Shown here in pieces: positions 43,332 through 52,462 of a stretch of 64,000 bases of DNA. The stretch is from Pseudanabaena frigida (GTDB lineage Bacteria > Cyanobacteriota > Cyanobacteriia > Pseudanabaenales > Pseudanabaenaceae). Positions within the stretch are counted from its first letter, which is position 1. Every line of letters starts with the position of its first letter. Below the pieces are notes generated by a model. It was not told the DNA's origin and ran no database searches. It was given only the letters and a program-made list of their open reading frames with translations. Made by a program: the position numbers and the translations under genes. The stretch is from assembly GCA_003242085.1 (NCBI GenBank), contig QBML01000002.1:124001-188000 (forward strand), in the 5' to 3' direction.

Positions 43332-45563
43332 TTAAGCTTGCGAAGCTGAAGATCGCTTACGACGTGATGCTTCAGGAGATTGAATCGGGACAAACTCTTT
43401 AGAAGTTTCTAATAGATCTGATTTTGCCTCTAAATTTTTATCCGCATCAACGGTTTCAATTGGTTGGGCACGATTTACCTTCAAAATTACTCCGTTAGAA
43501 GAACCATTAATTACAGCAGGGCTATGTGTCTGGCTAGCAGTTACAACTTCAGGGTTTATCTCAGGAGTTAATTCATCGAAGACTTCCGCCTCAATAGCTT
43601 CTGACTGGGCAGGTTCTAGCTCAGTTAAGCTATCTTCAAAGGTACTTTCTTTCTCAGCATAGTAAGCATTTGTCATAACTCCCACATTAGCAACCTTTGG
43701 AGCTTGCCCTGGTAGCGCAACAGTCACGATCACATTACGCGGATCTTTAACTTCTCGATCGACCAAGACCAACGGAGAGATACCGATTAGTGAGTAAACA
43801 TCTTGCTCTTCCTCTGTCATCTCAACCACAATTACTTCTGGTGGTTCGATTACCTTGGTACGGATTTCACGTTTATTGGGACGCTCTGGTACATTTTCTG
43901 TCGCCACAACAGGGACAGTATCAACAACCTCAACAAATTCCTCATCTGGCTCAGCACTTAGTTTAGTCGGTAAAATGCTGGGCGTAACGCTTGGCAAAGA
44001 TAGCTTAGCTGGAACAGCACGGTCGATAAGATCGCGCTCAACTCGAGGCTCAATCCGAGGCTCAAAACGTGGCTCAATTCGCGATCGCACATCTACAGGC
44101 GTAACTTTTTCTGGCTCACGAGACTCTCTCGAATCTTTCAGTAATGTCCGTTTACCACGTCTCCGCAAATTGCCGCGTTCTTGGTAGCTAGGATGATTGA
44201 CCAAATTTGGCTCCAGTCCACCCCCTAACTCAGAATCTCCATCTTCATACTCAGAAGTAAAATCAAGTTGATTCGATTGCTTCGCTTCCCAAGTCCGTGA
44301 TGTCGAGTCAACTGGTTGGCCTGCCGCTTCACCAGGTAAATGCATCAAATGTCCTAGACCACCGCAAGCAGAACAAGGACGACCAAATAATTCATAAATA
44401 CTCTGACCTTGGCGCTTGCGAGTTAACTCGACTAGTCCAAGTTCAGTGAGTTGAGCAATTTGAGGGCGAGACTTATCCGACCTTAGAGCTTTATTAAAAT
44501 GTTCGAGTAACTGCAACTGATCGCGGCGAGTATCCATATCGATGAAATCCACCACGATTACGCCTGCAATATTACGCAACCTCACTTGACGGGCAATCTC
44601 TACAGCCGCTTCGCAATTTGTCCACAATACAGTTTCGCGAGAGGTCTGAGACTTTGTAAATGAGCCAGAGTTAACGTCAATTACGGTCAGAGCTTCTGTC
44701 GGCTCAATGATGATATACCCACCGCTAGGCAGGTCAACTCTAGGCTTAAGCGCTTCACGGATACCAGCATTTACTCGAAAATATTCCAAGATCGGTGTAC
44801 GCTCGCGATGATGATCGAGCATCAACCCACTGGGAATTTTGCCATCACTCCAACCGAGCAAGTGCTGCTTAATGCGTCGTAACCCATCGCTTGTATCTGT
44901 AACAATTCGATTGACTTCATCGCTATATAAGTCGCGCAACACTCGTTGCACAAAGTCACGTTCGCGATCGAGCAAAGTCGGCTGACGTGTAGTTGCCACA
45001 TCCTGTTGGATGCCTTCCCACTGACGCTGCAAATTATCGAGATCCTCAATAATTTGCTCTTCGGGCATTCCATCAGCTTCAGTCCGCACTAAAATGCCCA
45101 TTCCCGCAGGTTTTACCAAAATCGCGAGAGCACGGAGACGATTGCGCTCAGCCTCACTGCGAATTCGGCGTGATAGATTGACCCCACGACCAAAGGGCAA
45201 TAGGACAACATAGCGCCCCGGCAAAGAGATATTTCCAGTCAGTCGGGGACCTTTGTTACCCGTTGGTTCTTTCATAACCTGAACCAACACTCGTTGTTGC
45301 GGCACGACTAGATCGCTAATCGATCCAGACGATCGCCTCATTTTTAAAGGACCAAGGTCAGTAATATGAATGAAGCCATTGCGATCGCCATCACCAATAT
45401 TTACAAACGCCGCATCAATACTGGTTAAAACATTTTCAACAACGCCCAAGTAGACATCCCCAACTTGGTGAGTTCCTGCGGCAACAACAATTTCTTCAAT
45501 TTGATCTTCGCTAAAAACAGCAGCAATTCGATACTGCTCGGCAATAATTATTTGCTTTGGCAT
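43332..45563 (-). CDS. rne: Ribonuclease E/G
   Basis: The 743 residues start MPKQIIIAEQYRIAAVFSED, with an S1 domain at about 35-120 (VGDVYLGVVENVLTSIDAAF). The RNase H-like and DNase-like catalytic region has VIDVNSGSF and VVDFIDMD with the metal-binding Asp. The zinc link is RPCSACGGLGH near 405. After it, 330 residues of acidic, low-complexity sequence (EPR repeats) end in a basic tail RRKRSSASQA, the shape of the cyanobacterial RNase E tail. RNase E/G starts mRNA decay and processing. A long leader precedes the gene. Confidence 0.93.
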   Translation of the reverse strand: MPKQIIIAEQYRIAAVFSEDQIEEIVVAAGTHQVGDVYLGVVENVLTSIDAAFVNIGDGDRNGFIHITDLGPLKMRRSSGSISDLVVPQQRVLVQVMKEPTGNKGPRLTGNISLPGRYVVLLPFGRGVNLSRRIRSEAERNRLRALAILVKPAGMGILVRTEADGMPEEQIIEDLDNLQRQWEGIQQDVATTRQPTLLDRERDFVQRVLRDLYSDEVNRIVTDTSDGLRRIKQHLLGWSDGKIPSGLMLDHHRERTPILEYFRVNAGIREALKPRVDLPSGGYIIIEPTEALTVIDVNSGSFTKSQTSRETVLWTNCEAAVEIARQVRLRNIAGVIVVDFIDMDTRRDQLQLLEHFNKALRSDKSRPQIAQLTELGLVELTRKRQGQSIYELFGRPCSACGGLGHLMHLPGEAAGQPVDSTSRTWEAKQSNQLDFTSEYEDGDSELGGGLEPNLVNHPSYQERGNLRRRGKRTLLKDSRESREPEKVTPVDVRSRIEPRFEPRIEPRVERDLIDRAVPAKLSLPSVTPSILPTKLSAEPDEEFVEVVDTVPVVATENVPERPNKREIRTKVIEPPEVIVVEMTEEEQDVYSLIGISPLVLVDREVKDPRNVIVTVALPGQAPKVANVGVMTNAYYAEKESTFEDSLTELEPAQSEAIEAEVFDELTPEINPEVVTASQTHSPAVINGSSNGVILKVNRAQPIETVDADKNLEAKSDLLETSKEFVPIQSPEASRRKRSSASQA

Positions 45564-46324
45564 TCAATTTCCTCAGAATTTCTTCGATTCAAAAGAGCCA
45601 GCCTAAGAACCTATCTACAAATATTTTTTCTAAACTTCGTGTAGAAAAAATATTTGTAGACCCTTAATAAACAAGCTCAAAGAGCTGTAGCAGGTGGCTT
45701 CAAAACAGAACATACCAAATAACGAAAATAAGAAAAAAATTTCGATTACAAATTGCCCGTATCGTCAGTCAGTTATTTAGCTATGTACCGAGCTAGTAAC
45801 CAACTTCTGCGCCTGCTCTGACAGCACGATAACCAGACATATTGCTTTGTTCGGAATGGTTTAAATACCAAAAACTATCTCGCTCCTAGCATTTAGCAAA
45901 AATAAACAGCTTTTGCTATTTGTTTTTGCTAAACACTAAATTCTAAAAATCTTGCAGGTAGATGAATATAAGCGTCGCTTATGACCAAAAACCTGAGAGA
46001 GCACTACTCACTACGGTGCAGTATGAGTATAGTTGATTGGCGATTGCTGGGGTTTCGTTAAAAGAATTAAGTTATTTCTTAGACTGGCATTTATTAGACT
46101 ATCTATAAGGTGCTTACACCATTTGCCTACAGCATGCAGCCTGTAAGTAAAACAGCGTACTTGATGATTCAAGTTTATGGTTATGGTAAGTAAGCTTGGT
46201 TGCTTAATCAGCCGCTAGATGCGTTTAGCTAGAGGCTGCGTTAAGCCTATCGTAGTATTATAGCGCAGCATCGGGCGTTACAATTTCTTAATAGTGTTTT
46301 AATATTGATAGTTGTATTGAGGAG
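45564..46324 (-). promoter_or_regulatory. Long leader of rne
   Basis: The 761 bases between divergent rne and the phosphatase gene hold no ORF of note. Near the rne start are AU-rich stretches and a 17-bp hairpin (45614-45660). Cyanobacterial rne genes, including that of Synechocystis, are known to have long 5' leaders through which RNase E controls its own level. The same is inferred here. Further up, ATAAGCGTCGCTTAT (about 45969-45985) is another small hairpin. Confidence 0.5.
45614..45660 (-). other. AU-rich hairpin in the rne leader
   Basis: Arms 45614-45630 and 45644-45660 are exact complements (TCTACAAATATTTTTTC type) around a 13-base loop. On the rne sense strand it gives a stem with U/A-rich sides, a possible RNase E landing or blocking site. 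It starts 50 bases before the rne start. Confidence 0.5.
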
Positions 46325-47716
46325 ATGTCTGTGCCATCTCCCAAACTTTATAAAGATGAGGGCAAGGTTCTGAGTACGCGAGTAGTTATAGTCCGTCACG
46401 GCGAAACTAATTTTAATATCCTAAGCAAAATCCAAGGACGTGGTAATTACGATCGCCCAGAATTACAGTCGATTCTGACAGACAAAGGTAAACAGCAAGC
46501 AAAGCTCGTTGGCAAAGCTCTGGCAAATCTGACTATTGATGTTGCCTACGCTAGTCCTTTAGTTCGCGCTCAGCATACTGCCAAAATAATTCTTGCTGAG
46601 AATTTTAATCCACCTGAATTAGGTACAACTGAGAGCCTATTGGAAATCGATCTCAGCGAGTGGGAATCAATGATTGCCCGTGAAGTTAAAGAGCAATTTC
46701 CTGATAAATACGATCGTTGGCAAAATGAGCCTGACAAATTTCAACTAGGCGATCGCTACCCGATCCTCGACCTATTCGCACAAGCTAAAGCTCTTTGGGC
46801 AGAAATTTTGGTCAAATATCGAGGTAAAACAATCTTACTAATCGGTCATAGCGGTATCAATCGCGCGCTCATTTGTTCGGCGGTTGGCATTCCCGTTAAC
46901 CTTTATCACAATATTCAGCAAGTCAATTGCGCCATTAGTGTCCTCAATTTCCAAGGTACAAGCATTGCCGACGGTGTACAGCTAGAATCTTTAAATTTGG
47001 CAAGCCATCTTGAAGACACTTCAGGGTCGCCATTACCGCCCACTAAAAAGAATCACAATGGGCCGCGTCTATTATTAGTGCGTCATGGTGAAACCGAGTG
47101 GAACCGCCAGAAGCGATTTCAAGGTCAAATTGATGTTCCCTTAAATAATAATGGCCACGCTCAAGCTAGGCGTGCCAGCGAGTTTTTAGCCAAAATCAAA
47201 ATTGATAAAGCCATTAGCAGCCCAATGTTGCGCCCTAAAGACACAGCTTTAGAAATTTTAAATAAGCATCCTAATATCAAGCTTGAGTTATTTGATGAAC
47301 TCAAAGAAATTTCTCATGGCTTATGGGAAGGAAAATTTGAGCATGAAATCGAAGCTGAATTTCCAGGACAATTAGCTCTATGGCAGTCCCATCCAGAAAC
47401 CGTACAAATGCCTGAAGGAGAAAATCTCCAACAGGTTTGGGATCGTGTTGCCATAGTTTGGCAAAAAATTGTCGATTCAGTGCCAGCAGGTGAAACCGCC
47501 CTTGTAGTCGCTCATGATGCTGTCAATAAAGCGATTCTTTGTCTATTGTTTGGCTTTACGCCCGAGCAATTTTGGGTGTTTAAGCAAGGGAACGGCGGCG
47601 TAAGCGTAATTGACTATCCTCAAGGCTCTCATGGTCGCCCAATTTTACAGTCTTGTAATATCACGACTCACCTATCTGAAGGCATTCTCGATCGCACTGC
47701 TGCAGGTGCTCTGTAA
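46325..47716 (+). CDS. Tandem histidine phosphatase (phosphoglycerate-mutase fold)
   Basis: The 463 residues contain two histidine-phosphatase domains in tandem. The first has VIVRHGETNFN (residues near 20), and the second LLVRHGETEWN near 243; each carries the catalytic His in RHG. Each also has its later LIGHSGINRA or VVAHDAVNKA block with the second His. Both catalytic centres look intact. Family members include phosphoserine phosphatases and alpha-ribazole phosphatases, so the true substrate is open. The gene is divergent from rne. GTG/ATG choice: ATG at 46325 follows GAGGAG, a good ribosome site. Confidence 0.85.
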   Translation: MSVPSPKLYKDEGKVLSTRVVIVRHGETNFNILSKIQGRGNYDRPELQSILTDKGKQQAKLVGKALANLTIDVAYASPLVRAQHTAKIILAENFNPPELGTTESLLEIDLSEWESMIAREVKEQFPDKYDRWQNEPDKFQLGDRYPILDLFAQAKALWAEILVKYRGKTILLIGHSGINRALICSAVGIPVNLYHNIQQVNCAISVLNFQGTSIADGVQLESLNLASHLEDTSGSPLPPTKKNHNGPRLLLVRHGETEWNRQKRFQGQIDVPLNNNGHAQARRASEFLAKIKIDKAISSPMLRPKDTALEILNKHPNIKLELFDELKEISHGLWEGKFEHEIEAEFPGQLALWQSHPETVQMPEGENLQQVWDRVAIVWQKIVDSVPAGETALVVAHDAVNKAILCLLFGFTPEQFWVFKQGNGGVSVIDYPQGSHGRPILQSCNITTHLSEGILDRTAAGAL

Positions 47717-47841
47717 TACACAGTGACACAAATCGCGCTTGAGCACGATTTGTGTCACACCTTGAGAGAGACGCATTTTCTGCTAATTTGGTGTAAAGGA
47801 TTTGTTTTACCATTTTGTTTTAGTACTCGGAGTTTAAAAAA

Positions 47842-48030
47842 GTGACTATTCTATTTCAACTTTTATTGGCAGCTTTTGTACTGTTTTCATTCGTTTTGGT
47901 GATTGGTGTGCCTGTTGCTTATGCATCTCCCAGCTCTTGGAACCAAACAAAGCCTCTCTTATTTCTTGGCTCTTTAATCTGGTTGGCATTTGTAATTGTT
48001 ATCGGCATTTTAAATGCTTTTGTAGCTTAA
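47842..48030 (+). CDS. psbZ: Photosystem II protein Z
   Basis: From GTG at 47842 (CGGAG about 15 bases upstream), 62 residues begin [20 protein letters not shown]. They include [12 protein letters not shown] and a second helix [15 protein letters not shown]. Two membrane helices joined by a short loop with ASPS is typical PsbZ. It is a peripheral photosystem II core subunit affecting antenna and Psb30 binding. A strong hairpin overlaps the last bases of the gene. Confidence 0.95.
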   Translation: MTILFQLLLAAFVLFSFVLVIGVPVAYASPSSWNQTKPLLFLGSLIWLAFVIVIGILNAFVA

Positions 48031-48080
48031 AACCCAGAAAGGAACGGCGGCGCTTTGCGCCGCCGTTCCTTTCTGGGTTT
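48030..48080 (+). terminator. Terminator of psbZ
   Basis: Arms 48030-48053 and 48057-48080 are exact complements (AAACCCAGAAAGGAACGG type) with a TTT loop and GCGC tip. It starts right at the stop codon of psbZ and is one of the AAACCC-armed hairpins of the window. Confidence 0.8.
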
Positions 48081-48155
48081 ATGGATTGCATCGCTGTCCA
48101 TAGCTGTCCATAAATAATTAAAAAATTACTTCGTTTGGGAATCTAGATTAACTCT

Positions 48156-48644
48156 ATGACCGTTTTTGAAGGTAGCTTTACCAATACAGATAGTTTGCGC
48201 TTTGCGATCGTGGTAGCTCGTTTTAATGACCTGATCGTCGGTAAGCTCCTCCAAGGCTGTCAAGATTCGTTGTTGAGACATGGCGTTGATGTTTCTGAAA
48301 ATGGCAGCCAAGTCGATTATGCGTGGGTTCCTGGTAGCCTTGAAATCTCAATGGTGGCAAAGGAATTGGCTACTTCAGGACGCTATGACGCAATTATTTG
48401 CTTAGGAGCGGTAATTCGTGGTGACACCCCTCATTTTGACTATGTGGCTAATGAAGTTTCTAAAGGTGTGGCGGCAGCTTCTTATCAGACAGGTGTGCCG
48501 ATTATTTTTGGCGTATTGACTACAGATACGATGCAACAAGCTTTAGAGCGTGCTGGTGTCAAGAGCAATAAAGGTTGGGAGTTTGGTATGGGTGCGATCG
48601 AAATGGCTAACCTCATGCGCCAAATTCGCTCTAAATCTGTCTAA
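48156..48644 (+). CDS. ribH: 6,7-dimethyl-8-ribityllumazine synthase
   Basis: The 162 residues have [19 protein letters not shown] at the start, [35 protein letters not shown] (with catalytic His) and [17 protein letters not shown]. These are the standard lumazine synthase blocks. It makes the direct riboflavin precursor. No FMN riboswitch is visible before it. Length and start are normal. It is convergent with the Rrf2 gene. Confidence 0.95.
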   Translation: MTVFEGSFTNTDSLRFAIVVARFNDLIVGKLLQGCQDSLLRHGVDVSENGSQVDYAWVPGSLEISMVAKELATSGRYDAIICLGAVIRGDTPHFDYVANEVSKGVAAASYQTGVPIIFGVLTTDTMQQALERAGVKSNKGWEFGMGAIEMANLMRQIRSKSV

Positions 48645-48674
48645 ATAAAACGAGCGAAGCTCGTTTATTTAGAC
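48639..48674. terminator. Hairpin between ribH and the Rrf2 gene
   Basis: GTCTAAATAAAACGAGC and GCTCGTTTATTTAGAC pair with one bulged base around GAA. The ribH stop lies in the left arm and the Rrf2 stop close to the right arm, so it may serve both. Confidence 0.65.
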
Positions 48675-49112
48675 TATAAATCCTGAACTTTGTCCTTGGG
48701 ATGCCTGCCAACTGCGAGCATCGTAGTACAAATCCTCTAGACAAATGCTGTAAAGCGCATCTTTGAGTTTGCGATCGAGTCTTTGCCAGAGGGCAAAAGT
48801 TACCCAATCTGAGGCTAATTTTTCCTGTGGCTTGAGTCTGGGCAATGGGTAGGTATCTTCACCAACTGCCGATAAAATTTCGCCTAGGGAAATATCTTTT
48901 GGCGATCGCTTCAATCTATATCCCCCCTGTACACCGCGAACTGACTCCACCAAATCTGCTTGCCGCAGGGCAATTAAAATTTTTTCTAAATATGGGGCAG
49001 GGATTGCTTGGCGATCGCTAATTTCGCGTACTGAAGCAGGCTTACGCTTAGCCCAAACCACCAGATCGAGCATTGCTTTAACACTGTAATGTCCTTTTCT
49101 GGTTAGTTTCAT
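48669..49112 (-). CDS. Rrf2-family transcription regulator
   Basis: ATG at 49112 gives MKLTRKGHYSVKAMLDLV, the usual Rrf2 opening; the longer frame from 49226 is not homologous. The winged helix-turn-helix has VREISDRQAIPAPYLEKIL and VESVRGVQGGYRLKRSP. The 147 residues contain only one Cys (SICLED), so it lacks the three-Cys cluster of IscR and does not look like an Fe-S protein. The small membrane-protein gene upstream is probably in the same transcript. Target genes unknown. Confidence 0.9.
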   Translation of the reverse strand: MKLTRKGHYSVKAMLDLVVWAKRKPASVREISDRQAIPAPYLEKILIALRQADLVESVRGVQGGYRLKRSPKDISLGEILSAVGEDTYPLPRLKPQEKLASDWVTFALWQRLDRKLKDALYSICLEDLYYDARSWQASQGQSSGFIV

Positions 49113-49158
49113 AGGCTTTCTTTGCCAAATATCCTGCTTTGCAGAATATTGGGATTTT

Positions 49159-49320
49159 TTATGTTTGCAAAAATTCTTGAATAGCTGAAGACAAGTCAAC
49201 TGGGGCAGGTAACATCTCACCACCACGCCAATCTAGCACTTGTACCAAAACCAAATAACCCAAACCCAAAATCACGGCGACAACGCCTGTTAAAACCGAT
49301 ATCCATTGCGATCGCTGCAT
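49159..49320 (-). CDS. 53-residue membrane protein upstream of Rrf2
   Basis: The frame from ATG 49320 to TAA 49159 encodes MQRSQWISVLTGVVAVILGL and continues with GYLVLVQVLDWRG, one membrane helix (about residues 7-28) and a soluble tail (PAPVDLSSAIQEFLQ). It ends 46 bases before the Rrf2 start on the same strand, which suggests an operon. It resembles conserved small cyanobacterial membrane proteins, but I cannot name it. Confidence 0.6.
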   Translation of the reverse strand: MQRSQWISVLTGVVAVILGLGYLVLVQVLDWRGGEMLPAPVDLSSAIQEFLQT

Positions 49321-49589
49321 AAGTAAATTTAAGTAAAAAAATCAGGTAAAAAATCTAAGAAAATCGATGAATTGGCAAAAACATACAAACTAACTGCTAT
49401 TATCCCTCTTGAAATATCTTTCATCTTGAATATCTAGGCAAAACCTAGATCAAGTAAAGCTCTATTTTGGTAGGAACAAACCTTTTAATTCTCCGTCCTG
49501 AAACTTGAGCGTAAAACACAGACTATTCAATTAACTATTAGCTCTTGTGTATTTACTGCAAATTCAAGTCCAGTAGGAGCGATTGATAG

Positions 49590-50249
49590 ATGAGTTATAG
49601 CCTATCTTGGTCAACCAGCATCGGAGGGTACGCGCCCTCCAACTCCGTGTCCGTTGATAAGCTCCCCATCGTTGAATTGGTGCAAATGTGCCAAACTGAA
49701 GCGCAACCTAGTCGGTCTGCGTTTACAGAACTTATGCGACGTAATCAGTCTTATGTCGATCAAGTTTTGTATAAGCTCGCTCCAGACTGGCAAGATCGCG
49801 CTGACCTCGCTCAAGAAGTATGGTTGCGTGTTTATCGTAATATCAAACGCTTACAAGAGCCTGAAAAATTTCGTGGTTGGCTGAGTCGGATTGCTACCAA
49901 CTTGTTTTACGACGAGCTTCGCAAACGCAAACGGGTCGGTAACTCGGTTTCTTTAGATGCGCCATTCATGTCTAGTGATGGCGATGAAATGTCTTGGGAC
50001 TTACCAAGTGCAGATCCTAGCCCGATTGAAAATATGTCAACACAGGAGTTTTACGAACAACTCCGCAGAGCCATTCAAGATTTACCTTCTAGCTTTCGGG
50101 AAACGATTGTGTTAAGAGAAATACAAGGTTTATCATATGAAGAAATTTCTGAATTAACAGGTGTATCGCTTGGTACAGTAAAATCACGTATTGCTAGAGC
50201 AAGATTGAAGCTACAAGCGCAATTACAACCCTATTTGTCCAATATGTAA
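49590..50249 (+). CDS. sigG: ECF-type RNA polymerase sigma factor (SigG-like)
   Basis: The 219 residues have region 2 (VDQVLYKLAPDWQDRADLAQEVWLRVY, RGWLSRIATNLFYDELRKRKR) and region 4 (LPSSFRETIVLREIQGLSYEEISE, GVSLGTVKSRIARAR), with no region 3, as in ECF sigma factors. The first 35 residues are an unusual lead. The cyanobacterial SigG group has this size and has an anti-sigma gene next to it, as here (19 bases downstream). HtrA follows, so envelope or protein-folding stress is a likely signal. Confidence 0.88.
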   Translation: MSYSLSWSTSIGGYAPSNSVSVDKLPIVELVQMCQTEAQPSRSAFTELMRRNQSYVDQVLYKLAPDWQDRADLAQEVWLRVYRNIKRLQEPEKFRGWLSRIATNLFYDELRKRKRVGNSVSLDAPFMSSDGDEMSWDLPSADPSPIENMSTQEFYEQLRRAIQDLPSSFRETIVLREIQGLSYEEISELTGVSLGTVKSRIARARLKLQAQLQPYLSNM

Positions 50250-50268
50250 CAAGGGGTGTATTTAAGTT

Positions 50269-50757
50269 ATGAGTGCTAAACAAATTTTTGATAATTCTAT
50301 GATTACTCCACAGGAGCGCTTTGAGTTACTCAGCGCTTATATAGACGGCGAAGTAACTGATGCTGAAGAGCAACTCGTCGAGCAATGGTTGTCTGATGAT
50401 GTTGATTTTCGTCGGCTCTATCAGCAGCAACTTAAGTTGCGTCAATTACTAATTGAGCTACCAGTGCCTGTGGTGGCAAATTCATCTGTGAAAGCAGAAA
50501 CAAATGTGATGATCGATCGCGTCTTTGCGGAAATTGATAAGCGATCGCAACGACGTAAATGGAAATTGGCTGGTATCGGTATATCAGTGGCGGCAGTGGT
50601 GGGTATATTTGGCTCGATGTTTACTTTCAACTCATCTCCACAATTTAGTCCCGTTGCCAATAGCATCAAAACCCCATCGCCAGTTGCCGAAGAACCAGTT
50701 TTAATTGCCATGGAAGAGCCGCTTGTGCCTTTACCTAAGTCGATGAATACTAAGTAA
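50269..50757 (+). CDS. Anti-sigma factor of the SigG-like sigma
   Basis: The 162 residues start with an acidic helical part (FELLSAYIDGEVTDAEEQLVEQWL), the ASD-type anti-sigma signature found in many ECF partners, then a linker and a single membrane helix (about residues 100-120, LAGIGISVAAVVGIFGSMF). The outside portion of about 40 residues is Pro/Ser-rich. There is no zinc HxxxCxxC motif. The gene is 19 bases after the sigma gene. This layout suggests a membrane anti-sigma factor released by proteolysis; this is inference. Confidence 0.8.
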   Translation: MSAKQIFDNSMITPQERFELLSAYIDGEVTDAEEQLVEQWLSDDVDFRRLYQQQLKLRQLLIELPVPVVANSSVKAETNVMIDRVFAEIDKRSQRRKWKLAGIGISVAAVVGIFGSMFTFNSSPQFSPVANSIKTPSPVAEEPVLIAMEEPLVPLPKSMNTK

Positions 50758-50766
50758 AATAATTAA

Positions 50767-50789
50767 TAAAGCGTGCTGAGCACGCTTTA
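50767..50789 (+). terminator. Terminator of the sigma/anti-sigma pair
   Basis: TAAAGCGTGCT and AGCACGCTTTA pair perfectly around one base, followed by TTTGTTT. It lies 10 bases after the stop of the anti-sigma gene and before htrA. Confidence 0.8.
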
Positions 50790-50884
50790 TTTGTTTAGGA
50801 AGACGGTTTTCCCTCTCCTAGGAAAGCTAAACATTATAAAAAAAATTTTGTAGAATCTAGATATTATTGGTCGCGGAAATAGCT

Positions 50885-52117
50885 ATGAGAGACTCAAATA
50901 AAAAATCTCGTTACAAGCAACCTTTGATTTATGCTTCGATGCTCCTGCTAGGAGTAATTTTAGGAGCCTGGGCAGTTGTGTCAGGAGTGCGATCGCCAAA
51001 TATTAATGCGATTACGCCCTTGCCTCAAGTTGCATCTATATCGCCAGCGATCGCCCAAGATAGCGACAAGGCTAAATCGATCGCGGTTCCTCGGAATTAT
51101 GTCGTAGATGCAGTTAACCGCACGGGACCTGCGGTGGTTAGAATCAACGCATCACGCACTGTCGCTAACAATCAGCAAATTCCCGATGCATTTCTAGAAG
51201 ATCCGATGTTTCGCCAGTTCTTTGGCGATCAATTGCGCCGTATGCCCAAGGAAAGGGTTGAAAGGGGTACAGGCTCAGGTTTTATCATTAACAAAGAGGG
51301 CGATATCATTACCAACGCTCATGTTGTTAGTGGCGCTGATAAAGTAACGGTAATTCTCAAGGATGGCCGCCAAATTGAGGGCAAAGTAATTGGCAGTGAT
51401 GAACTGACTGATATTGCTGTCGTCCAAGTTAAACCCGATAACCTTCCTGTTGTAAGTCTTGGCAGTTCTCAGAATTTGCAACCAGGCGACTGGGCGATCG
51501 CGATCGGTAATCCACTTGGGTTAGACAATACCGTTACGGCAGGTATAATCAGCGCGATCGGTCGTAATAGTGGACAAATCGGCGTAGATAAGCGGGTTAG
51601 CTTCATTCAAACTGATGCGGCAATTAATCCCGGTAACTCAGGTGGTCCTTTACTTAACCAAAACGGTGAAGTAATTGGTGTCAATACTGCAATCATTCAA
51701 GGTGCACAAGGCTTAGGATTTGCGATTCCCATTGAAACTGCACAGCGCATTGCCAAACAAATTATTCAGAATGGTAAAGTTAGCCGTGCCTATCTCGGTA
51801 TCCAAATGGTGACAGTAGATCCAAGCGTGAAGACTCAAGTAAATCAAGATGCTGAATTCGGTATCAAAATTTCTGAAGATAAAGGTGTATTGATTACCAG
51901 AGTCGTTGATGACTCTCCTGCGGCGAAGGCTGGAGCTAAGCGAGGTGATGTGATTGTCAAATTTGATGATAAGGAGATTTTGACTGCCGATCAAGTGACC
52001 CAATTGGTCGAAGATCGTGCTGTTGGTGACAAAATTCGGGTGGAAGTTAAACGTAATGGTCAGTCAGTGGCGTTAAACGTCGAGACAGCCCAGTTTCCAC
52101 AAAAATTTCCTAACTAG
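50885..52117 (+). CDS. HtrA/DegP-type serine protease
   Basis: ATG at 50885 starts MRDSNKKSRYKQPLIYASML, with a membrane anchor at 15-40; a TTG 18 bases before is less likely. The protease domain has GTGSGFIINKEGDIITNAHVVSGA (His), LTDIAVVQV (Asp), and GNSGGPLLNQNGEVIGVNTAI (Ser). One PDZ domain follows (GVLITRVVDDSPAAKAGAKRGD). This is the layout of cyanobacterial HhoA/HhoB/HtrA. It degrades or refolds damaged periplasmic proteins. Together with the sigma pair it suggests an envelope-stress unit. All three catalytic residues are in place. Confidence 0.93.
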   Translation: MRDSNKKSRYKQPLIYASMLLLGVILGAWAVVSGVRSPNINAITPLPQVASISPAIAQDSDKAKSIAVPRNYVVDAVNRTGPAVVRINASRTVANNQQIPDAFLEDPMFRQFFGDQLRRMPKERVERGTGSGFIINKEGDIITNAHVVSGADKVTVILKDGRQIEGKVIGSDELTDIAVVQVKPDNLPVVSLGSSQNLQPGDWAIAIGNPLGLDNTVTAGIISAIGRNSGQIGVDKRVSFIQTDAAINPGNSGGPLLNQNGEVIGVNTAIIQGAQGLGFAIPIETAQRIAKQIIQNGKVSRAYLGIQMVTVDPSVKTQVNQDAEFGIKISEDKGVLITRVVDDSPAAKAGAKRGDVIVKFDDKEILTADQVTQLVEDRAVGDKIRVEVKRNGQSVALNVETAQFPQKFPN

Positions 52118-52123
52118 ATTCCC

Positions 52124-52158
52124 AAAATAGAGGGCGCGCTAAGCGCGCCCTCTATTTT
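52124..52158 (+). terminator. Terminator of htrA
   Basis: Arms 52124-52140 and 52142-52158 are exact complements around GCTAAGC and end in TTTTTT. It lies six bases after the htrA stop. Confidence 0.8.
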
Positions 52159-52186
52159 TTCTAACCAGCAATTCTCATTGTGAAAC

Positions 52187-52233
52187 CAATTTTGTTATTT
52201 TCAGCGCCTGCGGCGCTGAAAATAACAAAATTG
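52187..52233. terminator. Second hairpin downstream of htrA
   Basis: Arms 52187-52208 and 52212-52233 are exact complements (CAATTTTGTTATTTTCAGCGCC type) around TGC. It lies 30 bases after the first terminator. Confidence 0.6.
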
Positions 52234-52310
52234 TTTTTTTGGAACTCCCCCTTAGGCTGGCTTTCAAAAAATCGATTTTTATAATGAAAATTGCTCTACT
52301 AGATAAATGT

Positions 52311-52424
52311 TGTACTACATAAAGCCTAAACAGGCTTTATGTAGTACAAGAAAACTTTTAAAAGTGTTGCTTCGCAACACTTTTAAAAGTTTTCTTGGGT
52401 TTCGAGAAAGCGCAAAGCGCTGTA
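52311..52424 (+). repeat. Dispersed hairpin repeat, fullest copy
   Basis: It has two nested parts. A 17-bp hairpin (52311-52327 and 52332-52348, TGTACTACATAAAGCCT type) is followed by a 23-bp hairpin (52348-52370 and 52374-52396) with GTGTTGC at the tip. The right flank is TTGGGTTTCGAG and AAAGCGCAAAGCGCTGTA. All family copies share the right flank; the outer stem varies. Confidence 0.75.
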
Positions 52425-52462
52425 TTGCTAGCAAAGTCCTGTAAAAAGCGGAGATGATCCTC

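Noticed and set aside
52124-52424. CRISPR array
   Set aside because: The repeats are hairpins of differing sequence, not identical direct repeats with regular spacers, and no cas gene is nearby.
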